A stretch of 64,000 bases of DNA from Streptomyces misionensis (GTDB lineage: Bacteria > Actinomycetota > Actinomycetes > Streptomycetales > Streptomycetaceae). Shown here piece after piece: positions 1 through 8,508 of this stretch. The notes beneath the pieces are model-generated. The model had not been told where the DNA came from. It was given only the letters and a program-made list of their open reading frames with translations, and did no database searches. Made by a program: the position numbers and the translations under genes. Position 1 is the first letter of the stretch, and each line of letters begins with the position of its first letter. The stretch is from positions 6,075,001 to 6,139,000 of the forward strand of contig NZ_FNTD01000004.1 in assembly GCF_900104815.1 (NCBI RefSeq). Reading direction: 5' to 3'.

Positions 1-270
1 GAATGCCCCGTGGACTGCATCTACGAGGGCCGCCGCGCCCTGTACATCCACCCGGAGGAATGCGTGGACTGCGGCGCCTGCGAACCGGTCTGCCCGGTCG
101 ACGCCATCTACTTCCAGGACGACCTGCCCGAGGAGTGGGGCGACGACCACGCCGCCTCCAACGCCGACTTCTTCGCCGCCCTCGGCTCGCCCGGCGGCGG
201 CAGCGCCATCGGTCCCCAGGACCACGACTCCCCGCTGGTCAGCGGCCTGCCGAAGGGAGTGTCGGCATGA
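1..270 (+). CDS. 7Fe/4Fe-type ferredoxin, 5' end outside window
   Basis: The reading frame is open from the first base and encodes a C-terminal ferredoxin portion. It shows CPVDCIYEG, then [16 protein letters not shown], which is the cysteine pattern of a bacterial FdxA-like ferredoxin (the CxxCxxCxxxCP set is complete; the first cysteines lie outside). The tail is short and acidic, as in actinobacterial FdxA. Its stop overlaps the start of the enoyl reductase by four bases (ATGA, 267-270), so the two are translationally coupled. Inference: it supplies electrons to an iron oxygenase of the cluster, the ferritin-fold diiron protein at 6432 or the P450s. A housekeeping role is less likely given the coupling. 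Confidence 0.85.
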   Translation, partial: ECPVDCIYEGRRALYIHPEECVDCGACEPVCPVDAIYFQDDLPEEWGDDHAASNADFFAALGSPGGGSAIGPQDHDSPLVSGLPKGVSA

Positions 271-1034
271 GCGGCATCCTCGCCGGCAAGCGGATCCTGG
301 TCACCGGCGTCGTCACGGACTCCTCCATCGCCTTCCACGCGGCCCGGATCGCGCAGGAGGAGGGCGCCGAGGTGATCCTCACCGGCTTCGGGCGGCTCTC
401 CCTGATCGAGCGGTTCGCGCAGAAGCTGCCCAAGCCCGCCCCCGTGCTCGAACTGGACGTCACCGACCAGGACCACCTGGACACCCTCGCCGAGCGGGTC
501 GGCGTCCACGCCGACGCCCTCGACGGCGTGGTGCACTCCATCGCCTACGGCCCCCAGGGCGCCTTCTCCTTCCTCGACGGCACCTGGGACGACGTGTCGA
601 CGGCCGTGCACGTCTCGGCGTACTCCCTCAAGTCCCTGACCACGGCCTGCCTGCCGCTGCTGAAGAAGCGCGGCGGTTCGGTCGTCGGCCTCACCTTCGA
701 CGCGGCCGTGGCCTGGCCGCACTACGACTGGATGGGCGTCGCCAAGGCCGCCCTGGAGTCCACCAGCCGCTATCTCGCCCGCGACCTCGGCGGGTTCGGC
801 ATCCGCTGCAACCTGGTCGCGGCCGGGCCGCTGCGCTCCATGGCCGCCAAGTCCATCCCCGGCTTCGGCGAGCTGGCCGACGTCTGGACCACCGACCGGG
901 CCCCGGCCGGCTGGGACCTCACCGACCCCGACCCGGCCGCCCGCGGGGTCGTCGCCCTGCTGTCGGACTTCTTCCCGCGCACCACGGGCGAGATCGTCCA
1001 CGTGGACGGCGGGGTGCACATGACCGGCGCCTGA
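267..1034 (+). CDS. Enoyl-ACP reductase, FabI/InhA type
   Basis: A 255-residue short-chain dehydrogenase. The N-terminus reads [20 protein letters not shown], the dinucleotide loop typical of FabI/InhA, where the glycine motif is replaced by GVxTDx[16 protein letters not shown] matches the Y-x6-K catalytic pair in InhA form, and the [19 protein letters not shown] segment is the InhA substrate-loop region. The family reduces trans-2-enoyl-ACP with NADH. Start chosen at 267 because the ATG overlaps the ferredoxin stop. With the KAS III, KAS II and ACP encoded on the other strand (3942-6435), it could complete a dedicated fatty-acyl assembly line. An alternative is a duplicate enzyme giving protection against a fatty-acid-synthesis inhibitor. 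Confidence 0.88.
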   Translation: MSGILAGKRILVTGVVTDSSIAFHAARIAQEEGAEVILTGFGRLSLIERFAQKLPKPAPVLELDVTDQDHLDTLAERVGVHADALDGVVHSIAYGPQGAFSFLDGTWDDVSTAVHVSAYSLKSLTTACLPLLKKRGGSVVGLTFDAAVAWPHYDWMGVAKAALESTSRYLARDLGGFGIRCNLVAAGPLRSMAAKSIPGFGELADVWTTDRAPAGWDLTDPDPAARGVVALLSDFFPRTTGEIVHVDGGVHMTGA

Positions 1035-1044
1035 GCGCGCACAC

Positions 1045-1085
1045 GGGAAGGGGGCGGAAGCCGGACCGGCTTCCGCCCCCTTCCC
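1045..1085. terminator. Strong bidirectional hairpin terminator
   Basis: A perfect 20-bp inverted repeat (1045-1064 with 1066-1085) separated by one base lies in the 58-bp gap between the convergent fabI-like and serS-like genes. Streptomycete terminators often lack a long U tract, so a stem of this strength between converging genes is most simply a shared terminator. Confidence 0.85.
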
Positions 1086-1092
1086 GCATGTC

Positions 1093-2370
1093 TCACTCGG
1101 TCGCGCCACCCGGCAGGATCCGCCGGAACCCGGTGTACGGCACCAGCGCCTGCGGCAGCAGCACCGAACCGTCGTCCTGCACGCCCTGCTCCAGCAGCGC
1201 GGCCACGGTCCGCCCGATCGGCAGCGCCGAACCGTTGAGCGTCGCGGCCGGCGTCTTGCGGCCGTCGGCCCGCTTGACCCGGATGTCCGCGCGGCGCGCC
1301 TGGAAGGTGCCGCAGTCGGAGACCGAGGAGATCTCCCGGAAGGCGTCGCCGCCCGGCAGCCACACCTCGATGTCGTACGTCATCCGCGCCGAGAAGCCCA
1401 TGTCGCCCGCGGGCAACAGCACCGTACGGAAGGACAGTTCGAGCCTGCGCAGGCACTCCTCCGCATGCCCGACCATCAACTCCAGTTGCTCCTGGGCCTG
1501 TTCCGGGGCGCAGACGCGCACCAGCTCCACCTTCTCGAACTGGTGCAGCCGCAGCACGCCCCGGGTGTCGCGGCCGTACGCCCCCGCCTCCGCGCGGAAG
1601 CAGGGGGTGCGGGCGGTGAACGCGTACGGCAGGGCCCGCGCGTCCAGCAGCTCGCCGGCCACCAGATTGGTCAGGGGCACCTCGGCGGTCGGGATCAGGA
1701 ACAGCTCCCGCTCGCCCACCTGGGTGCGGAACAGGTCCTCCTCGAACTTGGGCAGCTGGCCGGTGCCGGTCATGGTGTCCCGGCCGACCAGGAACGGCAC
1801 CGACTGCTCGGTGTAGCCGTGCTCCCGGGTGTGCAGATCGAGGAAGAAGTCGGCGAGGGCGCGCTCCAGGCGGGCCCCGGCGCCGTGCGCCACGCTGAAC
1901 CGGGCACCGGACAGCTTCGCCGCGGCGGGCGCGTCCAGGATGCCGAGGGCCTCGCCGATCTCCGCGTGGTGCCGGGCCCCGGCGGCCGGACGCGGCGCGG
2001 GGCCGCCCCGCCGCACCTCCACGGCCTCCTTCTCCGAGTCGCCGTCCGGGACGCCGTCCAGCGGCAGGTTGGGTATCCCGAGCAGCAGCTCGGTCAGCTC
2101 GCCCGCGGCCGTCCGGGCGACGGCCTCCGCCCGCTGCACCTCGGCCCGCAGCGCCCGGGCCGCCTCCTTCTCGGCCTCGCTGGGCGGGCCCGAACGGCGG
2201 GCCTTCGCCGTCCGGTTCAGCTCCGTGCGCAGCCGGGTCACCTCCGCGTTGGCGGCCGAACGGGCACCGACCGCGCCGGAGACGGCCGCCAGGTCGAGGT
2301 CGTAACGGCGGCGGGCCAGGCGCCGGACGGCGTCCTGGCCGGCGTCGATCAGCTCATTGGGATCGTGCAT
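1093..2370 (-). CDS. Seryl-tRNA synthetase, cluster-associated (VlmL-like)
   Basis: A 425-residue class II synthetase. Residues about 1-110 are the long antiparallel coiled-coil arm. Motif 2 appears as CFRAEAGAYGRDTRGVLRLHQ followed by FEKVE, and motif 3 as NGSALPIGRTVAALLE, all in SerRS form. The N-terminus (MHDPNELIDAG) and arm differ from my recollection of the usual streptomycete housekeeping SerRS, suggesting a second, specialised copy. The ATG at 2370 lies inside the end of the permease gene (17-bp overlap), so it belongs to the leftward cluster operon. In valanimycin biosynthesis the extra SerRS VlmL makes seryl-tRNA that donates serine to an alkylhydroxylamine. The same role is inferred here. 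A resistance copy against a SerRS inhibitor is the alternative. Confidence 0.9.
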   Translation of the reverse strand: MHDPNELIDAGQDAVRRLARRRYDLDLAAVSGAVGARSAANAEVTRLRTELNRTAKARRSGPPSEAEKEAARALRAEVQRAEAVARTAAGELTELLLGIPNLPLDGVPDGDSEKEAVEVRRGGPAPRPAAGARHHAEIGEALGILDAPAAAKLSGARFSVAHGAGARLERALADFFLDLHTREHGYTEQSVPFLVGRDTMTGTGQLPKFEEDLFRTQVGERELFLIPTAEVPLTNLVAGELLDARALPYAFTARTPCFRAEAGAYGRDTRGVLRLHQFEKVELVRVCAPEQAQEQLELMVGHAEECLRRLELSFRTVLLPAGDMGFSARMTYDIEVWLPGGDAFREISSVSDCGTFQARRADIRVKRADGRKTPAATLNGSALPIGRTVAALLEQGVQDDGSVLLPQALVPYTGFRRILPGGATE

Positions 2371-3835
2371 GGCGGTCTCCTGACGGGGCGGGGGAGGGGG
2401 CGGTGAGCGGTCCGGCGGCGGTGTGCCGGGTGCCGAGCAGCCGGTAGCGCAGCGGGTGCGCGGTGCGCAGCCGCAGCGCGTACACCAGGCCGCCGAGCGC
2501 CACCAGCGGCAGCAGCCAGGGCAGTGCGGCGATCACCTCGGAGGGGGAGCCGGTGAGCATGTCGAAGTTGCCGACCACCAGCCAGACGGAGGCGGCGAGC
2601 CCGGCGAAGCCCAGCAGCGGGGCGAGGGTCTCCCGCCACCAGTGCCCCCGGCCGGCGCGCAGCCGCAGCCCGAGCACCGACAGCGCGGCCAGCGCCTGCA
2701 ACGAGACGATGCCCAGGGTGCCGAGACCCAGCATGCTGGTGGTCAGGTCGGCGTACGGGTCCAGGCCCGCGAGCGCGAACCCGGCCAGCACCAGCGCGGT
2801 CACCACGCTCTGCGCGACGCTCGCCCGGTGCGGGGAGCGGTGCCGGGTGTGCTCGGCGGCCAGCGGGTGCGGCAGCAGCCCGTCCGCCGCGAGCACCTGG
2901 GCGTAGCGGTTGGCGGCGCTGTGCAGCGCCAGCGTCGCCGCGAACAGGCTGGTGCACAGCAGGACCTGGAGCATGGTGCTGCCCGCGGTGCCCAGGAAGT
3001 CGTCGCCGAGCCCGAAGAACAGGTCGCCCATCTGCTTGCCCGCGACCTCCCGCACCCGGTCCTGGCCGATCGCGCCCACCGCCAGCCAGCTGGTCAGCGC
3101 GTAGAAACCGGCGATCAGCGCGGCGGCCGCGTACGTGGCCCGGGGCACGCTGCGCTTCGGGTCGCGGGCCTCCTTGCCGTACAGCGCCGCCGACTCGAAC
3201 CCGATGAAGGACACGAACGCGAACATCAGCGAGACGCCGACGCCCGGGCCCATGGCCGTGTGCGGGGAGAACGAGGCGGCGGGCAGCGCGTGCACCCCGT
3301 GCCGGACGAGGATCGCCACGTCCAGCGCCGCCAGCACCCCGATCTCGCCCAGCATCAGCAGGGCCAGCACCCGGGCGCTGAGCGCGATCTCGCGGTAGCC
3401 GAGCACCGCGGTCAGCAGCAGCCCGACCGCCGCGCACCACTCCCACGGCACGGTCAGGCCGTGGGCGGCCAGCACCAGCCGGGTGAAGTAGCCGAGCGCG
3501 CCGGCCAGTCCGATGGTCGCGCAGTTGTAGGACAGCAGGGCCAGATACCCGGCCGCGACCGCGGGCGGCCGCCCGAGCCCGTCGGCCACGGACGCGTAGA
3601 AACCGCCGGACCCTCCGGTGCGGCGCGCGCTGACCGCGTACCCGGCCGAGAAGCACAGCAGCGTCACCCCGGCGAACAGGAACGCGGCCGGCACCCCGGC
3701 CCCGTCGCCGAAGGCGAACGCGAGCGGGACCGTGCCGACCATGGCGGACAACGGCGCCGCCGCGGCGACGATCAGAAAGAGGATGTGCGCGGTACCGAGC
3801 CGCCCCGGGACGGGCGGCGAGCCACTGGTGGACAT
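2354..3835 (-). CDS. APC-family amino acid permease
   Basis: 493 residues with about 12 hydrophobic segments. The opening helix LFLIVAAAAPLSAMVG and the following GTVPLAFAFGDGAGVPA, with FIGFESAALYGKEARDPKR further on, are hallmarks of APC-superfamily importers. Start ATG 3835 has a GGAG site six bases upstream. The 3' end overlaps serS by 17 bp. Co-transcription with a seryl-tRNA synthetase suggests it imports the amino acid that is consumed, probably serine, but substrate cannot be read from sequence. Export of a product is possible but less typical for the family. Confidence 0.85.
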   Translation of the reverse strand: MSTSGSPPVPGRLGTAHILFLIVAAAAPLSAMVGTVPLAFAFGDGAGVPAAFLFAGVTLLCFSAGYAVSARRTGGSGGFYASVADGLGRPPAVAAGYLALLSYNCATIGLAGALGYFTRLVLAAHGLTVPWEWCAAVGLLLTAVLGYREIALSARVLALLMLGEIGVLAALDVAILVRHGVHALPAASFSPHTAMGPGVGVSLMFAFVSFIGFESAALYGKEARDPKRSVPRATYAAAALIAGFYALTSWLAVGAIGQDRVREVAGKQMGDLFFGLGDDFLGTAGSTMLQVLLCTSLFAATLALHSAANRYAQVLAADGLLPHPLAAEHTRHRSPHRASVAQSVVTALVLAGFALAGLDPYADLTTSMLGLGTLGIVSLQALAALSVLGLRLRAGRGHWWRETLAPLLGFAGLAASVWLVVGNFDMLTGSPSEVIAALPWLLPLVALGGLVYALRLRTAHPLRYRLLGTRHTAAGPLTAPSPAPSGDRHARSQ

Positions 3836-3875
3836 GGGGACTCCAGGACATGGGGAGAAAAAGGGGACGTACGGA

Positions 3876-3914
3876 CAACAGCCGCCCGCGGAGCAGCTCA
3901 GCGGACGGCTGTTG
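3876..3914 (-). terminator. Intra-operon hairpin with T tract
   Basis: A 9-bp inverted repeat (3876-3884 with 3906-3914, outer arms CAACAGCCG/CGGCTGTTG) sits between the KAS II stop and the permease start. On the minus strand it is followed about 15 bases later by CCCCTTTTTCTCCCC. It could partially terminate or attenuate transcription before the permease and serS genes. Confidence 0.5.
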
Positions 3915-3941
3915 GTGCGCCCCTGGCGGGGGCGCGGCGCG

Positions 3942-5162
3942 TTACGCCGGTGCGATGGCCAACGCGGTGTTCTGGCCGCCGAAACCCAGCGAATTGCTCA
4001 GCGCAAGGTCGACCGGCATCTCGATGAGGGACTGGGCCAACTTGATCTCCATCCGGGGGTCCGGCATCACCAGGTTGGCCGTGGGCGGGATGACTTCGTG
4101 CTCCACGCTGAGCACGGCGAACGCGGCCTCCACCGCTCCCGCCGCGCCGAGCAGGTGCCCGGTGACCCCCTTCGTGGACGTCACCACCGGATCCCCGCGC
4201 AGGGTCCGCTGGATCATCCGGGCCTCGGACAGATCGTTGAGCGGGGTCGACGTGCCGTGCGCGTTCACGTGCTGCACGTCGTCCGGATCGGCCCCCGCGT
4301 CGGCGAGCGCCGCGCGGACCGCCGCCTCGATGCCGGCGCCGTCGGGATGCGGCGACGTCATGTGGTGGGCGTCGGCCGTCGCGCCGTACCCGATGATCCG
4401 CCCGTGGACGTGCGCACCACGGGCACGCGCGTCCGCGACACGCTCCATCACCAGGATTCCGGCGCCCTCGCCGGCCACGAACCCGTCCCGGTCGACATCG
4501 AACGGGCGGGACGCGCGGGCCGGTTCGTCGTGCCGCTTCGACAGCGCGCCCATCTGGGCGAACCCGGCCATGACCAGGGGGGTGATCATGGCCTCGCTGC
4601 CACCCGCGAGCACGATGTCGCAGCGGCCGAGGGCCAGCAGGTCCCGGGCGGTGCCGATGGCCGTCGCGCCGGACGCGCACGCGGTGGCCACCACCAGATT
4701 GGGTCCGGTCGCCCCGAACTCGATGGCCGTCTGACCGGCCAGCATGTTCGGCAGCTGCATCGGCAGCAGCAGCGGCGACACACGGTCGGCGCCCTGCTCG
4801 CGCAGCACATGGTGCTGTTCCTCGACCGTGCCCGGACCGCCGTCGGCGCAACCGAGGACCACGCCCACCCGCGCGCCGTCCCAGGTCTGCGGGTCCAGGC
4901 CCGCGTCGGCCACCGCCTCGTGCGCGGCGACCAGCGCGAACTGCACGAACCTGTCGAGGCGGTGGGCCCGCCGCGCGCTGAGCAGGGTCTCGGGGTCGAA
5001 GCCGGGCACCCGGCAGGAGATCTGTACGGGGTTGTCGGCCAGCACCGGATCGAGGGCCGCGGCCGGCCTGCCGTCGCAGACCGCCGCCCAGCTCGGCCCG
5101 ACCCCGATCCCGCCGGGGGTGACCAGACCGAGCCCGGTGACGGCGATGTCCATCCCGGCCAT
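3942..5162 (-). CDS. Beta-ketoacyl-ACP synthase II (FabF type)
   Basis: 406 residues of thiolase-fold condensing enzyme. The Cys-His-His triad is intact: ATACASGATA carries the nucleophile, VNAHGTSTPLND the first histidine and KGVTGHLLGAAG the second, and NSLGFGGQNTAL is the C-terminal loop. It elongates acyl-ACP with malonyl-ACP. ATG 5162 shares its A with the stop of the upstream ACP gene (TGATG), so ACP and KAS are coupled. It is an active single KAS rather than a KS-alpha/CLF pair, which points to a fatty-acid-like chain rather than an aromatic polyketide. Confidence 0.92.
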   Translation of the reverse strand: MAGMDIAVTGLGLVTPGGIGVGPSWAAVCDGRPAAALDPVLADNPVQISCRVPGFDPETLLSARRAHRLDRFVQFALVAAHEAVADAGLDPQTWDGARVGVVLGCADGGPGTVEEQHHVLREQGADRVSPLLLPMQLPNMLAGQTAIEFGATGPNLVVATACASGATAIGTARDLLALGRCDIVLAGGSEAMITPLVMAGFAQMGALSKRHDEPARASRPFDVDRDGFVAGEGAGILVMERVADARARGAHVHGRIIGYGATADAHHMTSPHPDGAGIEAAVRAALADAGADPDDVQHVNAHGTSTPLNDLSEARMIQRTLRGDPVVTSTKGVTGHLLGAAGAVEAAFAVLSVEHEVIPPTANLVMPDPRMEIKLAQSLIEMPVDLALSNSLGFGGQNTALAIAPA

Positions 5163-5392
5163 CAGACCTTCGCGCTCCGCTCCTCCATGAGCCGGACCAT
5201 GTCGGCCACGGTCTCGGCCTCCAGGAGGTCGTCGTCGCTGACGTCCAGGTCCAGCTCGGACTTCAGCAGCAGCGACAGCTCCACCACGGCCAGCGAATCC
5301 AGCTCGATGTCCTCCCGGGTGGCGTCGGGGGTGATGGCCTCGGGCGACACCTTGAGCTTGTTGGACAGGATTTCCTTGAGCTGCTCCAGCAT
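5162..5392 (-). CDS. Acyl carrier protein
   Basis: 76 residues, the usual ACP length. The phosphopantetheine site is Ser33 in the motif IELDSLAVVEL, followed by the acidic recognition helix. The start at 5392 is preceded by AAAGGA. It sits between KAS III (upstream) and KAS II (downstream, overlapping), forming a minimal discrete fatty-acid synthase unit within the cluster. Confidence 0.93.
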   Translation of the reverse strand: MLEQLKEILSNKLKVSPEAITPDATREDIELDSLAVVELSLLLKSELDLDVSDDDLLEAETVADMVRLMEERSAKV

Positions 5393-5427
5393 GTCGGTTC
5401 CTTTCGAAGGGCTTTACTGACGGTCGG

Positions 5428-6435
5428 TCAGATGGTTTGCAGCTCGGGCCAGACGACGGTGGCCGCGCCCCAGGAGAGCCCGCCGCCGAAGGCGGTGAGC
5501 AGCACCCGGTGTCCGGCGGCGAGCCGGCCCTCGGCGGTGGCCTCGGCGAGCAGCAGCGGGATCGACGCGGCCCCGGTGTTGCCGACCCGCTCGATGTTGC
5601 TGAGGCGCCGCTCCGCCGGAATGCCCAGCCGGTCCGAGACGGCCTCCAGGATCCGGGCGTTGGCCTGGTGGGCCACGAACCGGTCGACGTCGTCCAGACG
5701 CCAGCCGGCCCGCTCGGCGGCCTCGGTGGACGTGCTGGTCATGTGCTCCACCGCGTGCCGGTAGGTGTCCCGGCCGAGCATCTGGAAGTAGTGGTCCTCC
5801 GGGGCGGCCGGGCGGCCCGACGAGCGCTGCCGAGAGCCGCCCGCCGGTACCTCGATCAGATGGCTCAGCTCGCCGTCGCTGCCGAGCACCAGCGGTCCGA
5901 TCGCGCCGGGCTCGTCCGGCGAACCGGCCCGCAGCACCACCGCGCCCGCACCGTCGGCGAAGATCACCGCGGTGGTGCGGTCCTCCGGGTTGATGATCGT
6001 GGTGAAGGCGTCGGCGGCGATCAGCAGCACGCTGTCGGCGACCCGGGCCGCGATCAGCCCGGCGGCGGACGCGAGGCCGTACAGGAACCCGGAGCAGACG
6101 GCCGCCACGTCGAAGGCGGGCACCTGTCCGAGCCCCAGCCGCGCGGCCACCTGCGGAGCGGTCGCCGGGCACGGCTGGTCCGGGGTGGTGGTGGCCAGCA
6201 CCACCGCGCCCACCTGCTCGTCGCCCGCCGACTTCAGCGCCCTCAGGCCCGCCTCCACCGCCAGGTCGCCGGTGGAGGTGCCGGGGGTGATCACGTACCG
6301 TCCGGCGATGCCGGTACGGCTGCGGATCCAGGCGTCGGAGGTGTCCAGGCGCTGCGACAGGTCGTCGTTGGTGACGAGGTTGGGCGGGACGTACGATCCG
6401 ATCCCGGTGACGACGGCGGCCCGCCCGGTGCTCAT
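5428..6435 (-). CDS. Beta-ketoacyl-ACP synthase III (FabH type)
   Basis: 335 residues. The N-terminus MSTGRAAVVTGIGSYVPPN and the motif DTSDAWIRSRTGI are typical of FabH. The triad is complete: AAVCSGFLYGL (Cys), VAHQANARI (His) and ERVGNTGAASIPLLL (Asn). FabH primes chain synthesis by condensing an acyl-CoA with malonyl-ACP. In streptomycetes the starter is often branched, so iso- or anteiso-chains are possible here. The ATG overlaps the stop of the diiron-protein gene by four bases (ATGA, 6432-6435). Confidence 0.92.
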   Translation of the reverse strand: MSTGRAAVVTGIGSYVPPNLVTNDDLSQRLDTSDAWIRSRTGIAGRYVITPGTSTGDLAVEAGLRALKSAGDEQVGAVVLATTTPDQPCPATAPQVAARLGLGQVPAFDVAAVCSGFLYGLASAAGLIAARVADSVLLIAADAFTTIINPEDRTTAVIFADGAGAVVLRAGSPDEPGAIGPLVLGSDGELSHLIEVPAGGSRQRSSGRPAAPEDHYFQMLGRDTYRHAVEHMTSTSTEAAERAGWRLDDVDRFVAHQANARILEAVSDRLGIPAERRLSNIERVGNTGAASIPLLLAEATAEGRLAAGHRVLLTAFGGGLSWGAATVVWPELQTI

Positions 6436-7412
6436 GCGCCGGCCTCCGAGGAGAGGACCTCGACGGGCAGGCCCATGTACTCCATGCGGACCTCGGCCAT
6501 CTCGTCGGTCCACCGCTCGGCCATGTCGTAGCGCTGCTCGGCGGTGGTGTCGAGGAGCCGGACACCGGGCCACACCTCGTAGTCGCCGATCAGGTCGGCG
6601 TGCGCGAACATGCCTTCCTGGAACAGCTCCTCGCGGTGGATGACGAACTCCCGGTCCGGGATCTCGTCCCACAGCTTCACGCCCGAGCGCAGGATCTCCA
6701 GCAGCCGCGGGGTGTACTCCGGGTGCCGGATCACGTGGTCGCGCAGGATGGTGCTGGCGACGGTGAGGTGGCGGATCTCGTCGATGGCGGTGCCCCGGGA
6801 GATCTCGCCGGTCGCCGGGGACAGCGGGGTCCACTTGCGCTCGCTGAGTTCGGCGGCGGGGGCGAGGACGCCCTCGATGATGATGGCGAACACGCCGACG
6901 CCGCCGGGGAAGTCGGCCTTGTCGCGGACGATGTCCAGGGTGAAGTCCACCACCGGGTCCAGGACCCGCTTGCGGTAGTCCCGGGCCATCTCCTCGATGT
7001 CCTTCAGCAGGGTGGTCTGCGGGATGCCCAGGTCCACCAGGTGCTGGCGGAAGACGCGGGCGTGCCGCGCCTCGTCGATCAGCTGGGTGGCGTAGAACTC
7101 CATCTCGGGGATGCCGGGTGCGATGGTCACGTAGTGGCCGAGCAGCCGGGTGGCCAGTTCCTCGGAGAGGGCCCGGAAGCCGAACTCCAGGATCAGCGCG
7201 TCGCGCAGCGGGCCGGGGGCCTTCAGGAAGTCGGGGGTGACGGCGTTCACGTGGTGGCCGGTGGCACCCCGGTCGCGCAGGGTGCCCTGGGCGACGGAGG
7301 TGAACCAGTACGCGAGGTCGCACTCCTCGGGACCGAGGGTGAGTTCCTTCGCGCCGTCCAGCAGACCGGGTGCCTTGTCCCAGTCCGCCTCGGGGGCAAC
7401 GGGTGCGGTCAT
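6432..7412 (-). CDS. Ferritin-fold nonheme diiron protein, VlmB-like
   Basis: 326 residues, mostly helical. Two carboxylate/histidine pairs look like diiron ligands: FYATQLIDEARHARVFRQH (E/D-x-x-R-H class, EARH) and GTAIDEIRHLTVAS (DEIRH). Upstream acidic residues in LILEFGFRALSEELATRLL could supply the first-helix ligands. This is the ferritin-like oxygenase pattern of the AurF/VlmB kind. It is coupled by ATGA overlaps on both sides, to flavin reductase and to KAS III, so it is integral to the pathway. VlmB is implicated in forming the azoxy group of valanimycin. A matching oxidation of a hydrazine intermediate is inferred from the neighbouring VlmO-, VlmL-, VlmJ- and VlmK-like genes. Confidence 0.75.
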   Translation of the reverse strand: MTAPVAPEADWDKAPGLLDGAKELTLGPEECDLAYWFTSVAQGTLRDRGATGHHVNAVTPDFLKAPGPLRDALILEFGFRALSEELATRLLGHYVTIAPGIPEMEFYATQLIDEARHARVFRQHLVDLGIPQTTLLKDIEEMARDYRKRVLDPVVDFTLDIVRDKADFPGGVGVFAIIIEGVLAPAAELSERKWTPLSPATGEISRGTAIDEIRHLTVASTILRDHVIRHPEYTPRLLEILRSGVKLWDEIPDREFVIHREELFQEGMFAHADLIGDYEVWPGVRLLDTTAEQRYDMAERWTDEMAEVRMEYMGLPVEVLSSEAGA

Positions 7413-7957
7413 GATGCGGCGGTCTCCTTCGCCGGACGCAGGGAACCGGCGTACAGCCCGCCGGTGTAGCTGAACAGCGGCAGGCCCTCGTCCGCGGTGG
7501 CCCGGACGACATGGCCGAGCAGCAGCTCGCTGTCGCCCGCGGCGTGCGCGGAGTGGAACCGGCAGACGTAGTGGGCGAGCGCGCCCGCGATCAGCGGGGC
7601 CTGGGCGTACCGGTCGGTGGTCCAGGCGAGGCCGGCGAAGGCCGCGCTGCCGTCGGGCCGCGAGCTGTCCGCGAACCGCCGTGCCACGTCGGCCTGTTCA
7701 CCGCCGAGCACATTGATCGCGAACCGGCCCTCGCGGGCGGCGAGCCGGGCGAAGGACGAGCCCGCCCGCAGCACCACCCCGACCAGCAGGGGCGAGCGCG
7801 ACACCAGGGTGACGGTGCTCGCGGTGGTGCCGTGCATCCGTTCCTCGGGGCCCGTGGTCAGCACGGACACCGGGGAGGCCAGGTGGTACAGGGCCCGCCG
7901 GCGTTCGGCCGGGTCCTGACGCACCGCCCGGCGCACCGGGGTCGCGGCGGTGGTCAT
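7409..7957 (-). CDS. Flavin reductase, HpaC/VlmR type
   Basis: 182 residues of the flavin reductase-like (FMN-binding split barrel) domain. Recognisable parts are HLASPVSVLTTGPEERMHGTT, SRSPLLVGVVLRAGSSFARL and REGRFAINVLG. Start ATG 7957 overlaps the stop of the VlmO-like gene (ATGA), which removes a longer out-of-context N-terminal extension in the same frame. Such enzymes deliver reduced flavin to two-component monooxygenases. The likely partner is the acyl-CoA-dehydrogenase-fold protein at 10335, matching the VlmR/VlmH pair of valanimycin. The luciferase-like protein at 20949 is another candidate. Confidence 0.9.
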   Translation of the reverse strand: MTTAATPVRRAVRQDPAERRRALYHLASPVSVLTTGPEERMHGTTASTVTLVSRSPLLVGVVLRAGSSFARLAAREGRFAINVLGGEQADVARRFADSSRPDGSAAFAGLAWTTDRYAQAPLIAGALAHYVCRFHSAHAAGDSELLLGHVVRATADEGLPLFSYTGGLYAGSLRPAKETAAS

Positions 7958-8487
7958 CGCACGGCCTCCGTCTCGCGTACGACGGGACGCGCGGGGACGT
8001 GGCCGACCGGCGCCGGGTCCATCTCGTGCCCGACCGGCTTGGGGTGGGGCAGGCCCAGGTCGTCCAGGAGGTTCAGGTAACCCACCTGGCGCACCGGCTC
8101 GAAGGGCAGCGCGAAGGACTTCATGAAGTTGCCGAACAGGCCGCGGTCGCCGAAGAGGTGGAACGGCAGCACCAGCAGCGCCCACTCCGGCTTGACCAGC
8201 CAGCACCACAGCGCGGCGACGACGCCCTGCGTGATGAGGCTGTGCATGACGTTGTACAGGACGTAGTACGCCTTGTGGATCGGCCGTCCGCCGCTCTTGC
8301 GGAAGGCGATGGCGCCGGGAATGTAGCCGATCAGGTCGATGTAGAGGAACAGTCCGAGCGCCGGCAGCCAGCGGATGTCGCCGAAGTGGTAGACGATCAT
8401 GCCCGTGGTGACGGCGAGGCCCACCAGGTACTCGGCGCGGTGCAGCGAGTAGGTGCGTGGGGTCTCGAAGGGGTTCGCCTGGTCCAT
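7954..8487 (-). CDS. VlmO-like integral membrane protein, putative metal oxidase
   Basis: 177 residues with three to four membrane segments (about 20-34, 41-60, 75-98 and 100-112). Conserved-looking potential metal ligands lie at the helix ends: His16 and Glu19, His34 and Asp37 (YHFGD), Asp51, His71, His82, and His110 with Asp114 (FHLFGD). This histidine/acid distribution resembles membrane diiron enzymes, although the classic three-box HxxHH pattern is absent. A small membrane protein of this kind, VlmO, accompanies VlmB in valanimycin clusters. Family assignment is from memory of that cluster plus context. A good Shine-Dalgarno (AAGGAG) precedes ATG 8487. Confidence 0.6.
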   Translation of the reverse strand: MDQANPFETPRTYSLHRAEYLVGLAVTTGMIVYHFGDIRWLPALGLFLYIDLIGYIPGAIAFRKSGGRPIHKAYYVLYNVMHSLITQGVVAALWCWLVKPEWALLVLPFHLFGDRGLFGNFMKSFALPFEPVRQVGYLNLLDDLGLPHPKPVGHEMDPAPVGHVPARPVVRETEAVR

Positions 8488-8508
8488 GGTCAGCTCCTTC
8501 GGCCGGTG

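Noticed and set aside
108..1109. Long minus-strand open frame opposite the enoyl reductase (333 residues)
   Set aside because: It is antisense to a clear FabI-type gene, is rich in Gly/Arg/Asp without any domain, and arises from high third-position GC.
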